NCBI RefSeq assembly: GCF_001427145.1
Contig: NZ_LMGL01000001.1
Coordinates: 667,540-731,539, forward strand
Direction of reading: 5' to 3'
Source of the DNA: Microbacterium sp. Root166
Lineage (GTDB): Bacteria; Actinomycetota; Actinomycetes; Actinomycetales; Microbacteriaceae
DNA: 64,000 nucleotides
The position numbers and the translations under genes are program-made. How positions within the stretch are numbered: the stretch's first letter is position 1; every line of letters starts with the position of its first letter. This document shows, piece by piece, positions 31,070 through 39,478 of the stretch. Under the pieces are notes generated by a model. It saw nothing but the letters and a program-made list of their open reading frames with translations. It was not told where the DNA came from and did no database searches.

Positions 31070-32878
31070 TCAGCGGTTCGCGAGCTGAAGTCTCTCTTCG
31101 CTGCGAGCATCGAAGAGGTCGAAGAACACCTTGGCGTCGTCCACCGTGCCATTCGCGATTGTCAGGGCACCAGATTGTTCTCCGGAATCGAGCATTCGGT
31201 GGGCGTCGACGAGCACGATGCCGGTGATGAGCTGCTTCGGAGCCGTGATGGTGAGGGTGACGTTTTCGGGAGTCCCCTCGGTGACTTCGAGCACGCCGTT
31301 GCGGACGATCAGCCCGACGTTCTCGCCAGTGTCCGCGACTTCGACAGCGATTGCGGTCGAGATTCCCGCGGCCTTGACCGGGTCGATTCGGAATCGGAGG
31401 CTCTCCAGCAGCGCCGAACCTGGCATCGCGGCGATCTGGTCGGGGGCGTTGATCTGGATCGCGAGGGAGTAGTCGATTGTGCCATCGAGCTCGCGGGCGG
31501 CCGTCAAGTAGAAGTTGCGCCAGTTCGAGTTGGGGGTTCCGTAGCCGAGGGTACGGAGCGCAGCGGCTTTGAGCGCCCGCGCGTGGGTGTCAGTCGGATC
31601 GATCCGGACGAGGTGGCTGACCAGTTCCGCCGCCCACTGGTGATCGCCGGCATCCGCCGCCTTCTTTGCCTCAACGAAAACGGCGTCGCGTCCCCCGATC
31701 AGGTCGACATAGCGGCGCGAAGACTCGCGGATGTTCAGCGGCGCAAGCGTCGTCGGGTCCGCGTTGAACCAGCCCAATTCGCCGACATAGATCTGGCGGA
31801 CAGAGTGCGGCACGCCGCCGTAGAAGTTGCCGAGCCATTCGCTCTGGGCGAGGTCTCCCGGAAGCTCGACCTTCTCGACCAGGTCGTCCGGCAGCAGCCC
31901 CTTGTTGATCCAGCGGATCGTCTGGTCGTATACGTATGAGATCGCGTCGCGGTAGTCGGCGAGCACCTTCGCGACCTCGGCACGCCCGGCGACGGGGCGA
32001 CCGTGGGAGGGGATCATGAAGTCCGCGGGCAGGGGGCGAAGGTTCTTGTCGATCGACTTGAACCACGCCTGCGGGTCCCGGTACCGGCTGCCGCGGATCG
32101 AGTGCAGGTTGGGGAAGGACTCGCCCTGGATGACCTCGGCGGACTGCAGCACACCCAGGTCGGGGAACCAGGTGACGATCTCGTCGATCGCCTCCGACGG
32201 AGCCCAGAAGATCTCCATCCGCACCCCTGCGACGGTGAGTTCCAGCTTGTCGTCGACGAGTGTGTTCGGAGTCACCAGTGACATGGTCTCCATGACGAAG
32301 TCGGGGCCGAGGCCGCCGTTGACGCGTCCCTCCGGTCCGACCTCAAGGAGGCTGCCCAGTGAGTAGTCGGCGCGGACGGCGATGATCGGCCCGTCGCCGG
32401 AGATCGAGTTGGCGATGATGTTGCTCATGAAGTCCCGGTGGGCGATGACCTTCACTTCACCGCTGTCCGCCTGTTCCTGCGTGATGAACGCCTTCACCCC
32501 CGCGTTGTGGTCGGTGTGCCAATGCGAGTAGATGATCGCCTTGATCGGTTTGTCCGAGATGGTCCGCAGCACCTCGTGCTGACGGCGGCCCTTCTCGACA
32601 TCTTCGGGTGGGTCGATCAGGATCAGCCCGTCGTCGCCCTCGACCACGGTCATCGCCGACAGCGCGTAGCCGAAGATCTGGAACACGCCCTTGCCGAGGA
32701 TCTCAAAGATCCCGGCATCCATCGTCCGGGAATGTTCCGTCATCTCGGGCGGGACCGTGTCCGCGAATTCGGTGTACGCAGTGTTCTCGCCGGAAGGGGT
32801 GAATCGGATGCCTTCATCAGCACCCAACCAGTACTTCGACATCAATTCACCAATCTTCGGAAAAGCAAAATCGGGCAT
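31070..32878 (-). CDS. Alkyl/aryl-sulfatase, metallo-beta-lactamase fold (SdsA type)
   Basis: A 602-residue class III sulfatase predicted to release sulfate from primary alkyl sulfates such as SDS. The zinc site is H119-W-H121-T-D123-H124 (IIYSHWHTDHNAG), with acidic ligands likely in WAPSEAIDEIVTWFPDLGVLQSAEVIQGE and a histidine in IPSHGRPVAG. The middle (EWLGNFYGGVPHSVRQIYVGELGWFNADPTTL) is the alkylsulfatase dimerisation domain. The C-terminal third is an SCP2-like domain (about residues 485-600). No signal peptide is seen, so it is cytoplasmic. The gene is longer and more complete than its neighbours and is probably functional. Confidence 0.92.
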   Translation of the reverse strand: MPDFAFPKIGELMSKYWLGADEGIRFTPSGENTAYTEFADTVPPEMTEHSRTMDAGIFEILGKGVFQIFGYALSAMTVVEGDDGLILIDPPEDVEKGRRQHEVLRTISDKPIKAIIYSHWHTDHNAGVKAFITQEQADSGEVKVIAHRDFMSNIIANSISGDGPIIAVRADYSLGSLLEVGPEGRVNGGLGPDFVMETMSLVTPNTLVDDKLELTVAGVRMEIFWAPSEAIDEIVTWFPDLGVLQSAEVIQGESFPNLHSIRGSRYRDPQAWFKSIDKNLRPLPADFMIPSHGRPVAGRAEVAKVLADYRDAISYVYDQTIRWINKGLLPDDLVEKVELPGDLAQSEWLGNFYGGVPHSVRQIYVGELGWFNADPTTLAPLNIRESSRRYVDLIGGRDAVFVEAKKAADAGDHQWAAELVSHLVRIDPTDTHARALKAAALRTLGYGTPNSNWRNFYLTAARELDGTIDYSLAIQINAPDQIAAMPGSALLESLRFRIDPVKAAGISTAIAVEVADTGENVGLIVRNGVLEVTEGTPENVTLTITAPKQLITGIVLVDAHRMLDSGEQSGALTIANGTVDDAKVFFDLFDARSEERLQLANR

Positions 32879-33137
32879 CGAGTGACACCCGCAGGCCGCA
32901 AGACCACTGATTCCCGAGCCTACCCAGCCAACCGGCGATCCGGCCGGTTGACCTCCTGTGCACGGCTGCTCGGCGGGCGCATTTCAACCAGGCAAGAGCG
33001 GCCCATCGTTGAGCGGCCGCTGAACCGGACCTTGCATGCCTGATCGTGGATCGTGTTCCGCGCGGGCCGGAGTCGCTCAGCCGCGTGGTCGGTGTGCTCC
33101 GCCGGAGGCCGCCGAGCGTACTGTGTGAGATACACCG
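32879..33137. other. Intergenic gap without a recognisable gene
   Basis: Between the alkylsulfatase start and a membrane-protein gene. Short open frames exist but show no motif or codon bias. A promoter for the membrane protein may lie near 33110-33125. Confidence 0.5.
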
Positions 33138-33827
33138 ATGGGGGTGAGCTGGATGCGGGCTCGAAAGCTTGCGGGACGGCCCGAGGCGGTCGCGGAACAA
33201 ATGAACAGCCGCCGCGTCGTGGCAGCCGTGGCTCTCGGCGCCCTGTGTGGGCTCGCCTGGGCGGCATCCTTTCGCGCGGTGATGAGCGAGTTCGCCGGCC
33301 GTGGGTCGACCGTCAGCTGGCTCGACACGTTCGCTGCCATTCTGCTTCCGGGTGTGATCGTCGGCGGCCTACTGGGGTGGGCGCACACGATTCGCCTGAC
33401 CGGGGGGCGCCGCGGCTGGCGTTGGCTCGGTGCCGCGCCGGCACTGTTCGCCATCGCACCGATGCTCCTCCCGGATGGCCTCATGGTGTTTGTCACGCAG
33501 GGTTTAGGTGGTGGAGGTGTGGCGGTCGCGCTGCTCGCCATCGGCGGAGGATTCGCCATCTCGGGTCGAGGCCGACTCTGGGCGCGCATCGCGTGCGGTG
33601 TGATCAGCTCCCTACTGATTGTCGGCGTGACGCTCACGACGTTCGACATCGCGGGAGCACGCCTCGCGGTGACCGAGGCGCGCGGCGTCTGGGTCGCATT
33701 GCTCACGTTCTCGCTACTTACCCTGCTCGCGCTTGCGGGATCGATCCCGTTCCGGCCCGTGATCGAGGCTCACCCCGCCGACGATGACAGGGTTGCGGCA
33801 CCCGAACCACGAGATGAAACTCGATGA
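33138..33827 (+). CDS. Hypothetical polytopic membrane protein
   Basis: A 229-residue protein with about six hydrophobic segments (from residue 25 to 205), a basic N-terminus and an acidic C-terminal tail. VAVALLAIGGGFAISGRGRLWARI is an example of its glycine-rich helices. No family is recognised. Another in-frame ATG lies 15 nt downstream. It lies in the variable region and has no obvious partners. Confidence 0.65.
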   Translation: MGVSWMRARKLAGRPEAVAEQMNSRRVVAAVALGALCGLAWAASFRAVMSEFAGRGSTVSWLDTFAAILLPGVIVGGLLGWAHTIRLTGGRRGWRWLGAAPALFAIAPMLLPDGLMVFVTQGLGGGGVAVALLAIGGGFAISGRGRLWARIACGVISSLLIVGVTLTTFDIAGARLAVTEARGVWVALLTFSLLTLLALAGSIPFRPVIEAHPADDDRVAAPEPRDETR

Positions 33828-33984
33828 GCGATCGCCCGAGTCAGCGGCGCAGCAGTGCGGACGAGACCACACCAACAGAGCAGAAGACGCGGTATCAAGG
33901 GGAGCGCCCGTTTGCCCATCCTTTGGCGGTTTTCGGCTCCGAAGCAGCCCGCCGCCTCGCGAAGCACGACGATGTGCTCCGCGC

Positions 33985-34440
33985 ATGACGATCTCTCAGC
34001 TCCGATGGCGCGGGCTCACGACTGCCGCGATCGGGTTAGCGGCACTCGCCCTCGCGTCCTGCACAGCGTCGCCCACACCCCAGGCTTCGTCGCCGGCTTC
34101 GGTCGCGACACCCGCTGGAACGACCCCGGGTGCTACAACCGAGGTGACCGGTGCGGAAGTGGCCGCCCACGTCGCGGCGATGCTGGAGGCCGACAGTCTC
34201 GAGGATGCGTGTCTGAACGACGACATCGGTTGGGCGTGCAATGTTGTGGAGATAGTTCCGCTCACTCCGACCGATATCGAAGTGGTGGTCACCGCGCCAG
34301 CTGATGGCATCCACCCTGCCGGTATCGCCATGGGTTTCAAGAACTTCACCGCCGGAGGCGAGAACTCGCCCCTTCCCGATCTGAAGACGGTGATCGTTCT
34401 GGACGAATCAGGTGCAGAGATCTACCGCGCTACGGAATGA
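33985..34440 (+). CDS. Small lipoprotein
   Basis: A 151-residue exported protein with a signal peptide whose lipobox is LALASC (C26), followed by a Thr/Pro/Ser-rich linker and a small domain with NDDIGWACNVVEIVPLTPTDIEVVVTAP and a C-terminal LPDLKTVIVLDESGAEIYRAT. The ATG at 33985 is chosen because the signal peptide starts there; the frame extends upstream with no coding character. The function is unknown. Confidence 0.75.
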   Translation: MTISQLRWRGLTTAAIGLAALALASCTASPTPQASSPASVATPAGTTPGATTEVTGAEVAAHVAAMLEADSLEDACLNDDIGWACNVVEIVPLTPTDIEVVVTAPADGIHPAGIAMGFKNFTAGGENSPLPDLKTVIVLDESGAEIYRATE

Positions 34441-34569
34441 CATCAGCGTGCGCGACGAACCATGCGCGAGCGAGCGCCGACGCGGTAGTCCGCGAACGAC
34501 GACAACTGTCGGTCCGCCGCGGATGTCAAACCACTGGAGCGCGGATGCGCGTAGACCGTCCAGGAATTT

Positions 34570-34584
34570 CGTAAGACGATTACG
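34570..34584. promoter_or_regulatory. Candidate operator of the RHH antitoxin gene
   Basis: CGTAAGACGATTACG, with CGTAA/TTACG arms, ends 2 nt before the antitoxin ATG. That is a normal position for autoregulation by a ribbon-helix-helix protein. Confidence 0.5.
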
Positions 34585-34586
34585 TC

Positions 34587-34850
34587 ATGAGTACCGGGGA
34601 TACCATCAACGGCGTGCCGATCTCGGAGGAGCAGATCGCAGCGTGGGCTGCCGAAGCTGAGGCCGGCTACGACGTCGAGGCCCTCAAGCGTCGCGGTCGA
34701 GGCCGCCCCGGCCGTGGCGCCGAACCGGCGCAGGTTATCGCGCTGCGGCTGACGCCGGAAGAACTCGCCGCGCTCGATGCTCGCGCCGCGCAGGAGCACA
34801 AATCGCGGTCAGAGCTGATCCGCGAAGCCATCGCGGCATACGCCGCGTAA
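34587..34850 (+). CDS. Ribbon-helix-helix (CopG-like) antitoxin
   Basis: An 87-residue protein. The N-terminus (PISEEQIAAWAAEAEAGYDV) is acidic and helical, a basic RRGRGRPGRG linker follows, and the C-terminal half is a ribbon-helix-helix domain (AQVIALRLTPEELAALDARAAQEHKSRSELIREAIAAYAA). In related Actinobacteria this antitoxin is followed by a small toxin gene. Here the toxin reading frame begins at the usual overlap but is truncated, so the antitoxin is orphaned. Confidence 0.75.
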   Translation: MSTGDTINGVPISEEQIAAWAAEAEAGYDVEALKRRGRGRPGRGAEPAQVIALRLTPEELAALDARAAQEHKSRSELIREAIAAYAA

Positions 34851-34966
34851 AGATTCACGACTCCGCGCTCAAGCACGGCATCCTGCCCGAGGACATCATC
34901 CAAGCCGCATCCTGGCCGCTATGGATCAGGTTTGGCCCATCCACTGATGGCCCTGAATGTCTCTGA
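34847..34966 (+). pseudogene. Truncated toxin partner of the RHH antitoxin
   Basis: The frame overlapping the antitoxin stop encodes KIHDSALKHGILPEDIIQAA and then SWPLW, which matches the conserved N-terminus of the usual partner toxin. After about 26 residues the sequence changes to unrelated residues and ends at a TGA (34964-34966). The first codon is GTA, not a start codon. The change coincides with the end of a lipoprotein pseudogene on the other strand, which suggests a deletion junction near 34925. Confidence 0.55.
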
Positions 34967-35200
34967 CGTAGTCGCCGTCGTATTGGTGAACAGTTGTTGA
35001 CGTGGCCCCACTCGTCCTGCTCGATCGCTTCGACATTTTCGTCGGGGAAGAACTCGGCCGCTGCGAGCTCCAGTGCCTGGGCTTCTGCTTTTGGCCTCGA
35101 GGTGGGTGAGCTCGGTGTTAGCCGGACGGGGTAGAGAGCATCCGACCAGGAGCACCGTCAGGGGGAGCCCGATGGCGACCGCGGCAAGGGGATGCTTCAT
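34926..35200 (-). pseudogene. Lipoprotein gene with two frameshifts
   Basis: The minus strand starts MKHPLAAVAIGLPLTVLLVGC with a lipobox (LLVGC, C21). After THLEAK the frame is lost in a run of four A; removing one gives AEAQALELAAAEFFPDENVE and then AIEQDEWGHVNNCS. A second shift near 35005 gives QYDGDYVRDIQGHQWMGQT and a stop at 34926. Three pieces in three frames together make a plausible lipoprotein of about 90 residues, so this is a decayed gene unless the sequence has errors. Confidence 0.6.
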
Positions 35201-35407
35201 GCAGCCAATCATGGCGTGGGCGCATTCCCCAGCTTGAATACCTGTCGTCTGAAAGGATCCCAGACCGCTGAGCATCGCTTCATGTGGGGCTCGCACACTG
35301 CTGGTTCGATCGCAGGTTGCTCCCGGGTGACTACCCGGGCGGGCTAGCACTGCCACCACGGCCCTTCGTCCGGCTGACGAGGTACGACAATCGACCCGTT
35401 CCGCAGG

Positions 35408-35935
35408 TCACTCGTCCGTGTCTGGGTCCTTCGCGCAGTTGGAGAACGTGAGCACGTCGATGATCGGCTCACCAGTGTCGTGGTCAGTCACTGACGTGAC
35501 CGAGACAACGAGGCCGGACTCGACGTGGCGCAGGTCCACGTACGGGATGTCGGTGATCGGGTCCGTGTCTGTCTGGTCGACGTAGTCATCGCCAAGAGCG
35601 GCGGGGAGGCCATCGATGAAAGCTTCGCCGTCGAATCCCTCCGGCATCCGGAAACCCCAGTGCCCGGTGTAGGTCACCCCCGCCGTGTCACTGCTACCCG
35701 GTTTGAACATATCGCCGCAGGTGAGGAGCGAGCCTTTGCCCCAGTCTCGTGTTGTCGCCGCGGACAGGAGCTCGGCGACCGGTTCCATGACTGCGTGCGC
35801 CTCTGCTTTGACCGTCGACAGGTCAGGGAGCGGCGGCGCAGTGAGTGCCCTGATACCGGCGATGCCGCCTAGCAAGACGGCTGTTCCGGCAAGGATGAGT
35901 CCGACCTGTATGACAGGCTTCAGGGGTTTGCGCAT
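35408..35935 (-). CDS. Exported or membrane-anchored hypothetical protein
   Basis: A 175-residue protein with a basic N-terminus and a single hydrophobic segment (MRKPLKPVIQVGLILAGTAV onward, about residues 8-32), then an extracytoplasmic domain with LLTCGDMFKPGSSDTAGVTYTGHWGFRMP and a C-terminal TFSNCAKDPDTDE. Two cysteines in the outer domain could form a disulfide. The ATG at 35935 is preferred over an upstream one. No family is recognised. Confidence 0.65.
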   Translation of the reverse strand: MRKPLKPVIQVGLILAGTAVLLGGIAGIRALTAPPLPDLSTVKAEAHAVMEPVAELLSAATTRDWGKGSLLTCGDMFKPGSSDTAGVTYTGHWGFRMPEGFDGEAFIDGLPAALGDDYVDQTDTDPITDIPYVDLRHVESGLVVSVTSVTDHDTGEPIIDVLTFSNCAKDPDTDE

Positions 35936-36110
35936 GGTAATCCGTCGAGCGTATCTGCATGAGCGGGCCACATCCGCGTCGGGGACGGCGCCCTCGGTAT
36001 TTCACGTTCCTGGGTTGCCGAGACGTGCGCCAGCTGACTAGCTCGGATGCTCGCGGCAGGATCCAGATCAGTGCTTATGCTCCGCGAGGACCTCCGCCCT
36101 CATTCAGTAG

Positions 36111-36345
36111 TCGAGTATCACTTGGCGGTGGGCTCCGCTGTGGGCGCTGCTCGCATCGGTTGCCAGCTGGGTGCTCCCGCAGCTGCTGTTCACTCTCACC
36201 GCACGCCTCGGCGGGACATTCATCGACGTGGGTTGTGCTTCGCGCGCTGGGTTTCCTCGCGGGCACCCTCGGGCTCGGCATTGTGGCCCTCGTGCTTGCT
36301 TCTCGTGTGCGAAGCCGCGACGTGGAAGTGCTCCGCTCAGCCTGA
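36111..36345 (+). pseudogene. Remnant of a small membrane protein gene
   Basis: One frame gives SITWRWAPLWALLASVASWV and TLTARLGGTFIDV, then a shift near 36230 is needed to reach VVLRALGFLAGTLGLGIVAL followed by ASRVRSRDVEVLRSA and a stop. Together these make a two-helix protein. A stop codon precedes the first piece and no start codon is present. The rest of 35936-36467 holds no recognisable gene. Confidence 0.35.
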
Positions 36346-36467
36346 CCTGCACTCGTTCACGGCGACGAACTCCTCGCCCGGTTCAGGATTGTCGTGCGTG
36401 CCCACTGATTCTCCCCGGGCTCATCGTTCAACGGGTAGGAAGATTCGGCTGGCGGGAGCCACGCGAG

Positions 36468-36863
36468 TCAGGGCTCGGTGGACACCATGGGGCTGTCGGG
36501 GGATGCGAACGTGTCTGCGTCACCCGCGGCATACTCAATGCTCATTACAACTCCCGCGCGCTGCGAACCGACAATTTCCGCAACACGGTCGCTCAACTCA
36601 AGGCGTCGGGGGTCATCGACAGCGAGCGACAGTCCCGTTTCTGCCCATTCGCTACACCACGGCACCTTGTACTCCTGCGGGTGGAGCACGAACGAGTCGC
36701 TTTCCCATGAGAGCTCGAGTACTTCGTTGATCGCGGTGGCGAAGTCGTCGAGGATCGGTTCGCATTCTGCGCCCTCGGCGTAGTCGCCCCACTGGATGCA
36801 CCCAGACAGAACGGCCGCGCCGCCGATGACAAGGGCGGACGCCAAGAGACGTGTTGCACGCAC
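36468..36863 (-). CDS. Small lipoprotein
   Basis: A 131-residue exported protein. The signal peptide has a lipobox at AVLSGC, after which the domain reads ECEPILDDFATAINEVLELSWESDSFVLHPQEYKVPWCSEWAETG, with SDRVAEIVGSQRAGVVMSIEY near the end. The GTG at 36863 gives a normal signal peptide; the frame extends further upstream. The function is unknown. It resembles other short lipoproteins in this variable stretch in size only. Confidence 0.65.
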   Translation of the reverse strand: MRATRLLASALVIGGAAVLSGCIQWGDYAEGAECEPILDDFATAINEVLELSWESDSFVLHPQEYKVPWCSEWAETGLSLAVDDPRRLELSDRVAEIVGSQRAGVVMSIEYAAGDADTFASPDSPMVSTEP

Positions 36864-37129
36864 ACCGGCAAATGTAGCCCGTCGCGCCGTCCGTCGCGTC
36901 CTAAGCACGCCATCAAGGGTGCGGTCATCGCCGGAGACCGCGATCACTCACCGATCCTCCTGAGTACAGACCTCATCGCGATCCGAGGGGAGTGGCGGTC
37001 GCTGGTAGCGTTCGGCGGGGCGGCGCTACCGTCTAAGCGTGAGCGCGCTCCGGTGCCGAGTAGCGTGCGGACGAGCTGAGACATGAGCACGCATTCGCGC
37101 GTGTGACGGAATGGCGGGGTGGACACTGC
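36864..37129. other. Intergenic gap without a recognisable gene
   Basis: Divergent gap between a lipoprotein and a membrane-protein gene. No motif-bearing frame is seen. A TACCGT element near 37028 could belong to a promoter for the gene on the right. Confidence 0.5.
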
Positions 37130-37621
37130 ATGAGCGGTTCTGGCGTTACTGAGATGGCCGGCCCTGTTTTTGGCTTCACGATCGCATCGCTGATGTTCTG
37201 GCTCGGAGTGGGATTTCTGCCGTTCACCACGCAGGTGGCGATGTGGTTCCGCGCGCGACTGCAGGCAGACCCGGTGGTGGGCTCAATGGGCGGCAAGGCC
37301 GCGGCCGAGAACATGACTCCTGGCCAAGTGGTGCTCTTCTCAATCGGGGCGATTGTCATCGGCTCGATCATCTTGTGGAACGTGGGTCGTTCGATCAGTG
37401 AGGATCTCGCCAGCTCGGGCATCCAAGCGGCACCCCTACTTCTTCTGATGATCTTCGCTGGGTCCGCAGGCGTCGTCGGTGGCGTCGTGCTTGCGCGCCT
37501 TGGCGCGACCACTCAGGCACGCGGACGGAGCTGGATGGTGCCCGTAGGGATCATCCTGGCGATCGTCGGCTTGGCAGCATCGATCTCTGCGATCGGCATG
37601 GTGCTCGGGGCTGCTGGATAG
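37130..37621 (+). CDS. Hypothetical membrane protein with four segments
   Basis: A 163-residue protein with hydrophobic segments at roughly residues 10-32, 66-86, 100-120 and 135-158. The loop MWFRARLQADPVVGSMGGKAAAENMTPGQ is polar. The ATG at 37130 is used since the upstream in-frame start adds a polar leader. No family is recognised and there is no obvious partner. Confidence 0.6.
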   Translation: MSGSGVTEMAGPVFGFTIASLMFWLGVGFLPFTTQVAMWFRARLQADPVVGSMGGKAAAENMTPGQVVLFSIGAIVIGSIILWNVGRSISEDLASSGIQAAPLLLLMIFAGSAGVVGGVVLARLGATTQARGRSWMVPVGIILAIVGLAASISAIGMVLGAAG

Positions 37622-37827
37622 CAAGCCGCCCGGGATTGTCTGTACTCGATGCTGAGAGCCGAATCGGCAGGCTCGGCCCGCAGGGCGATCCTCTCGCGGG
37701 CAGTGAACTATCTATGTTCGTGAACCGCTTGCCGTGGCAACTTTGCGTGGCGTTGGCTGTTGCGCGGGCCCCAGCGGCGTTGTGGGGTCAGCGGTTGATT
37801 GCGCTGACATCCCGTTTCTTGGCCGGG

Positions 37828-38637
37828 CTAGTCGCCATCTTCGAGGTCGTACCGGTGAAAGTACCAGGCGCGTTCGTCGTCCAAGCGGTGCTCGCCGACG
37901 CGGACGCCGCGTTCCCATTCGTAGCTGCGTCCGGCATGCACGTCCGATCGTCGACGCTGAAGGCCAGGCAGTGCCCACTCCAGGTCGATCATGCTCGGTG
38001 TCATCCGTTTGCGGTGGGACTCAAGCGTCCACAGGTCCATCTCCTCTACCCACGTCATCCCGAGCAGGGGTGAGTAGTCCAGTTGATCGGGGACGAGGGA
38101 GAGGTCGAGTCGGGCCAGGTGGCGGAGATTGAGAAGGAACTCATAGGAGTCGGCATGCTGCCGTTTCTCAGCACCGCCACCGAGTTTCAGCTGCCGCAGA
38201 TTTGTCAACGCGCCTACGGCGGAGTAGTCGTGAACCCGCCAAGCGCCACCAACCTGGAGCGACTCGAGCTGGGTAAGAGGGCGGAGCGGCTCAAGCGTTG
38301 TAACGGAGGTCGCCGACTCCAGTTCGAGTTCGAGAAGTTCACTCATACCTGCCAACACGGTGAGGTCGTCGTACACGCCCCAGCTGACCGCGAGACGTCG
38401 CAACTGGGTTTGGGTTGCCAGAGAGTTGAAGAGTCGCTTGGGCATTCGCATCGGGAAGGCGAGGTCCCAGATGTCCGTGGGACCGGCTGCGAAGAACTCG
38501 GACCAGTCGTCGAGGAGCCGGGCTTGCTGACGATCCGTGAAGCCGTGCATTTGCGACGCGCCGATCGCAACTGTGGTCTGGCCCGCGTACTCTTCCGGCC
38601 GTTCGAGTACGACAACACCACGGCGCTGAACGCTCAT
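37828..38637 (-). CDS. Leucine-rich-repeat-containing protein
   Basis: A 269-residue protein. Residues about 70-200 contain repeated LRR-like units, for example TQLRRLAVSWG, LTVLAGMSELLELELESA, LTQLESLQVGGAWRV, LTNLRQLKLGGGA and LRHLARLDLSLV. The N-terminus has FTDRQQARLLDDWSEFFAAG. No signal peptide is seen. LRR proteins bind other proteins; the partner is unknown. Its base composition is close to that of the local variable region. Confidence 0.75.
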   Translation of the reverse strand: MSVQRRGVVVLERPEEYAGQTTVAIGASQMHGFTDRQQARLLDDWSEFFAAGPTDIWDLAFPMRMPKRLFNSLATQTQLRRLAVSWGVYDDLTVLAGMSELLELELESATSVTTLEPLRPLTQLESLQVGGAWRVHDYSAVGALTNLRQLKLGGGAEKRQHADSYEFLLNLRHLARLDLSLVPDQLDYSPLLGMTWVEEMDLWTLESHRKRMTPSMIDLEWALPGLQRRRSDVHAGRSYEWERGVRVGEHRLDDERAWYFHRYDLEDGD

Positions 38638-38886
38638 TCAGCCAGGCGCCTGCTCAGGCGGCATCGCAGCAGTTCGCCGGACGATGCGATGGGGTGCACA
38701 GCAACGGATCCTACTGAAATGCACCAGCCGAGTTGCAGCTTCTGCCCAAACTTGGTCCTGGCGAAGCGCAGTGCGAAACGGGATCCACCATCGTGCGCAG
38801 AAGCCGTTGAGCCCGAGGGCCGATCCGTCTGCCAGATCGCTGCGCAGGTCGAGCTTCGACGCTATTGAGGTATGAAGGTTATGGCC

Positions 38887-39469
38887 TCACACGGCTGAAG
38901 CTCGATCGATTTGCCAGTAGCGCAGACCGACTTCGTCGAATCTAGTCTCGAGCGCCTCGAGACCGGAGGAAACTTTCCACGTGCGCTCGGCTCCTGTTAT
39001 CGGCAAGAGCCAAAGGAAGTCGACATGGCGGTCGCCGACGTGGCAGGTCTGAAGATCGCCGCCGAAGGGGTATGGCAACGAGATCAAGAAGTGGTCGCAG
39101 CTCGAGCCCGGCAACCACGGCTCACCAATTGGCACTGTGTGACCGAGCCCGAGTTTGCCTGCGCGGTTGTAGTAGACCGCCATAGCGAGGAGCTCAATTG
39201 CCCGGTCCTCGGGTTGTGCCGTGCAGAGGATGAACTCAATACCGAAGTTCTCGTTTGAAGTCTGCGCCCAACCGCCGATCGACACATAGATCCAGAGATC
39301 GGCGGCCGAGGAAGGGGAAGGAGCGCCTGATCACGTGGAAGTGCGGGTTTTGCTCCATGATCGGGCCGGCGGGCCAGTCGAATCGCTCGACTTTCCGTCC
39401 CTCGAAGAACAGCCGAACGTGCGACTCCAGGACGCCACAGGTATCGTCACACGGTGGAAAGTCGGCCAC
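38887..39469 (-). pseudogene. Suppressor of fused (SUFU) domain gene with a frameshift
   Basis: The N-terminal part, from a GTG at 39469, reads LESHVRLFFEGRKVERFDWP and NPHFHVI. The C-terminal part, in another frame, reads LWIYVSIGGWAQTSN, then GEPWLPGSSCDHFLISLPYP and DRHVDFLWLLPITGAERTW. Both match the bacterial SUFU domain in order. One extra base near 39321-39330 separates them. Bacterial SUFU proteins are often immunity-type proteins, but none of the usual toxin neighbours is present. Confidence 0.7.
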
Positions 39470-39478
39470 ATCGGGAGC

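Noticed and set aside
36944..37512. Minus-strand short frames near the membrane protein at 37130
   Set aside because: They lie mostly opposite the plus-strand membrane-protein gene and lack coding features.
37636..38073. 145-residue plus-strand frame over the LRR gene end
   Set aside because: No recognisable domain and it overlaps the antisense of the LRR gene; composition resembles a shadow frame.
38638..38886. Possible gene between the LRR and SUFU genes
   Set aside because: Only short open frames without motifs or codon bias were seen, so nothing is annotated.
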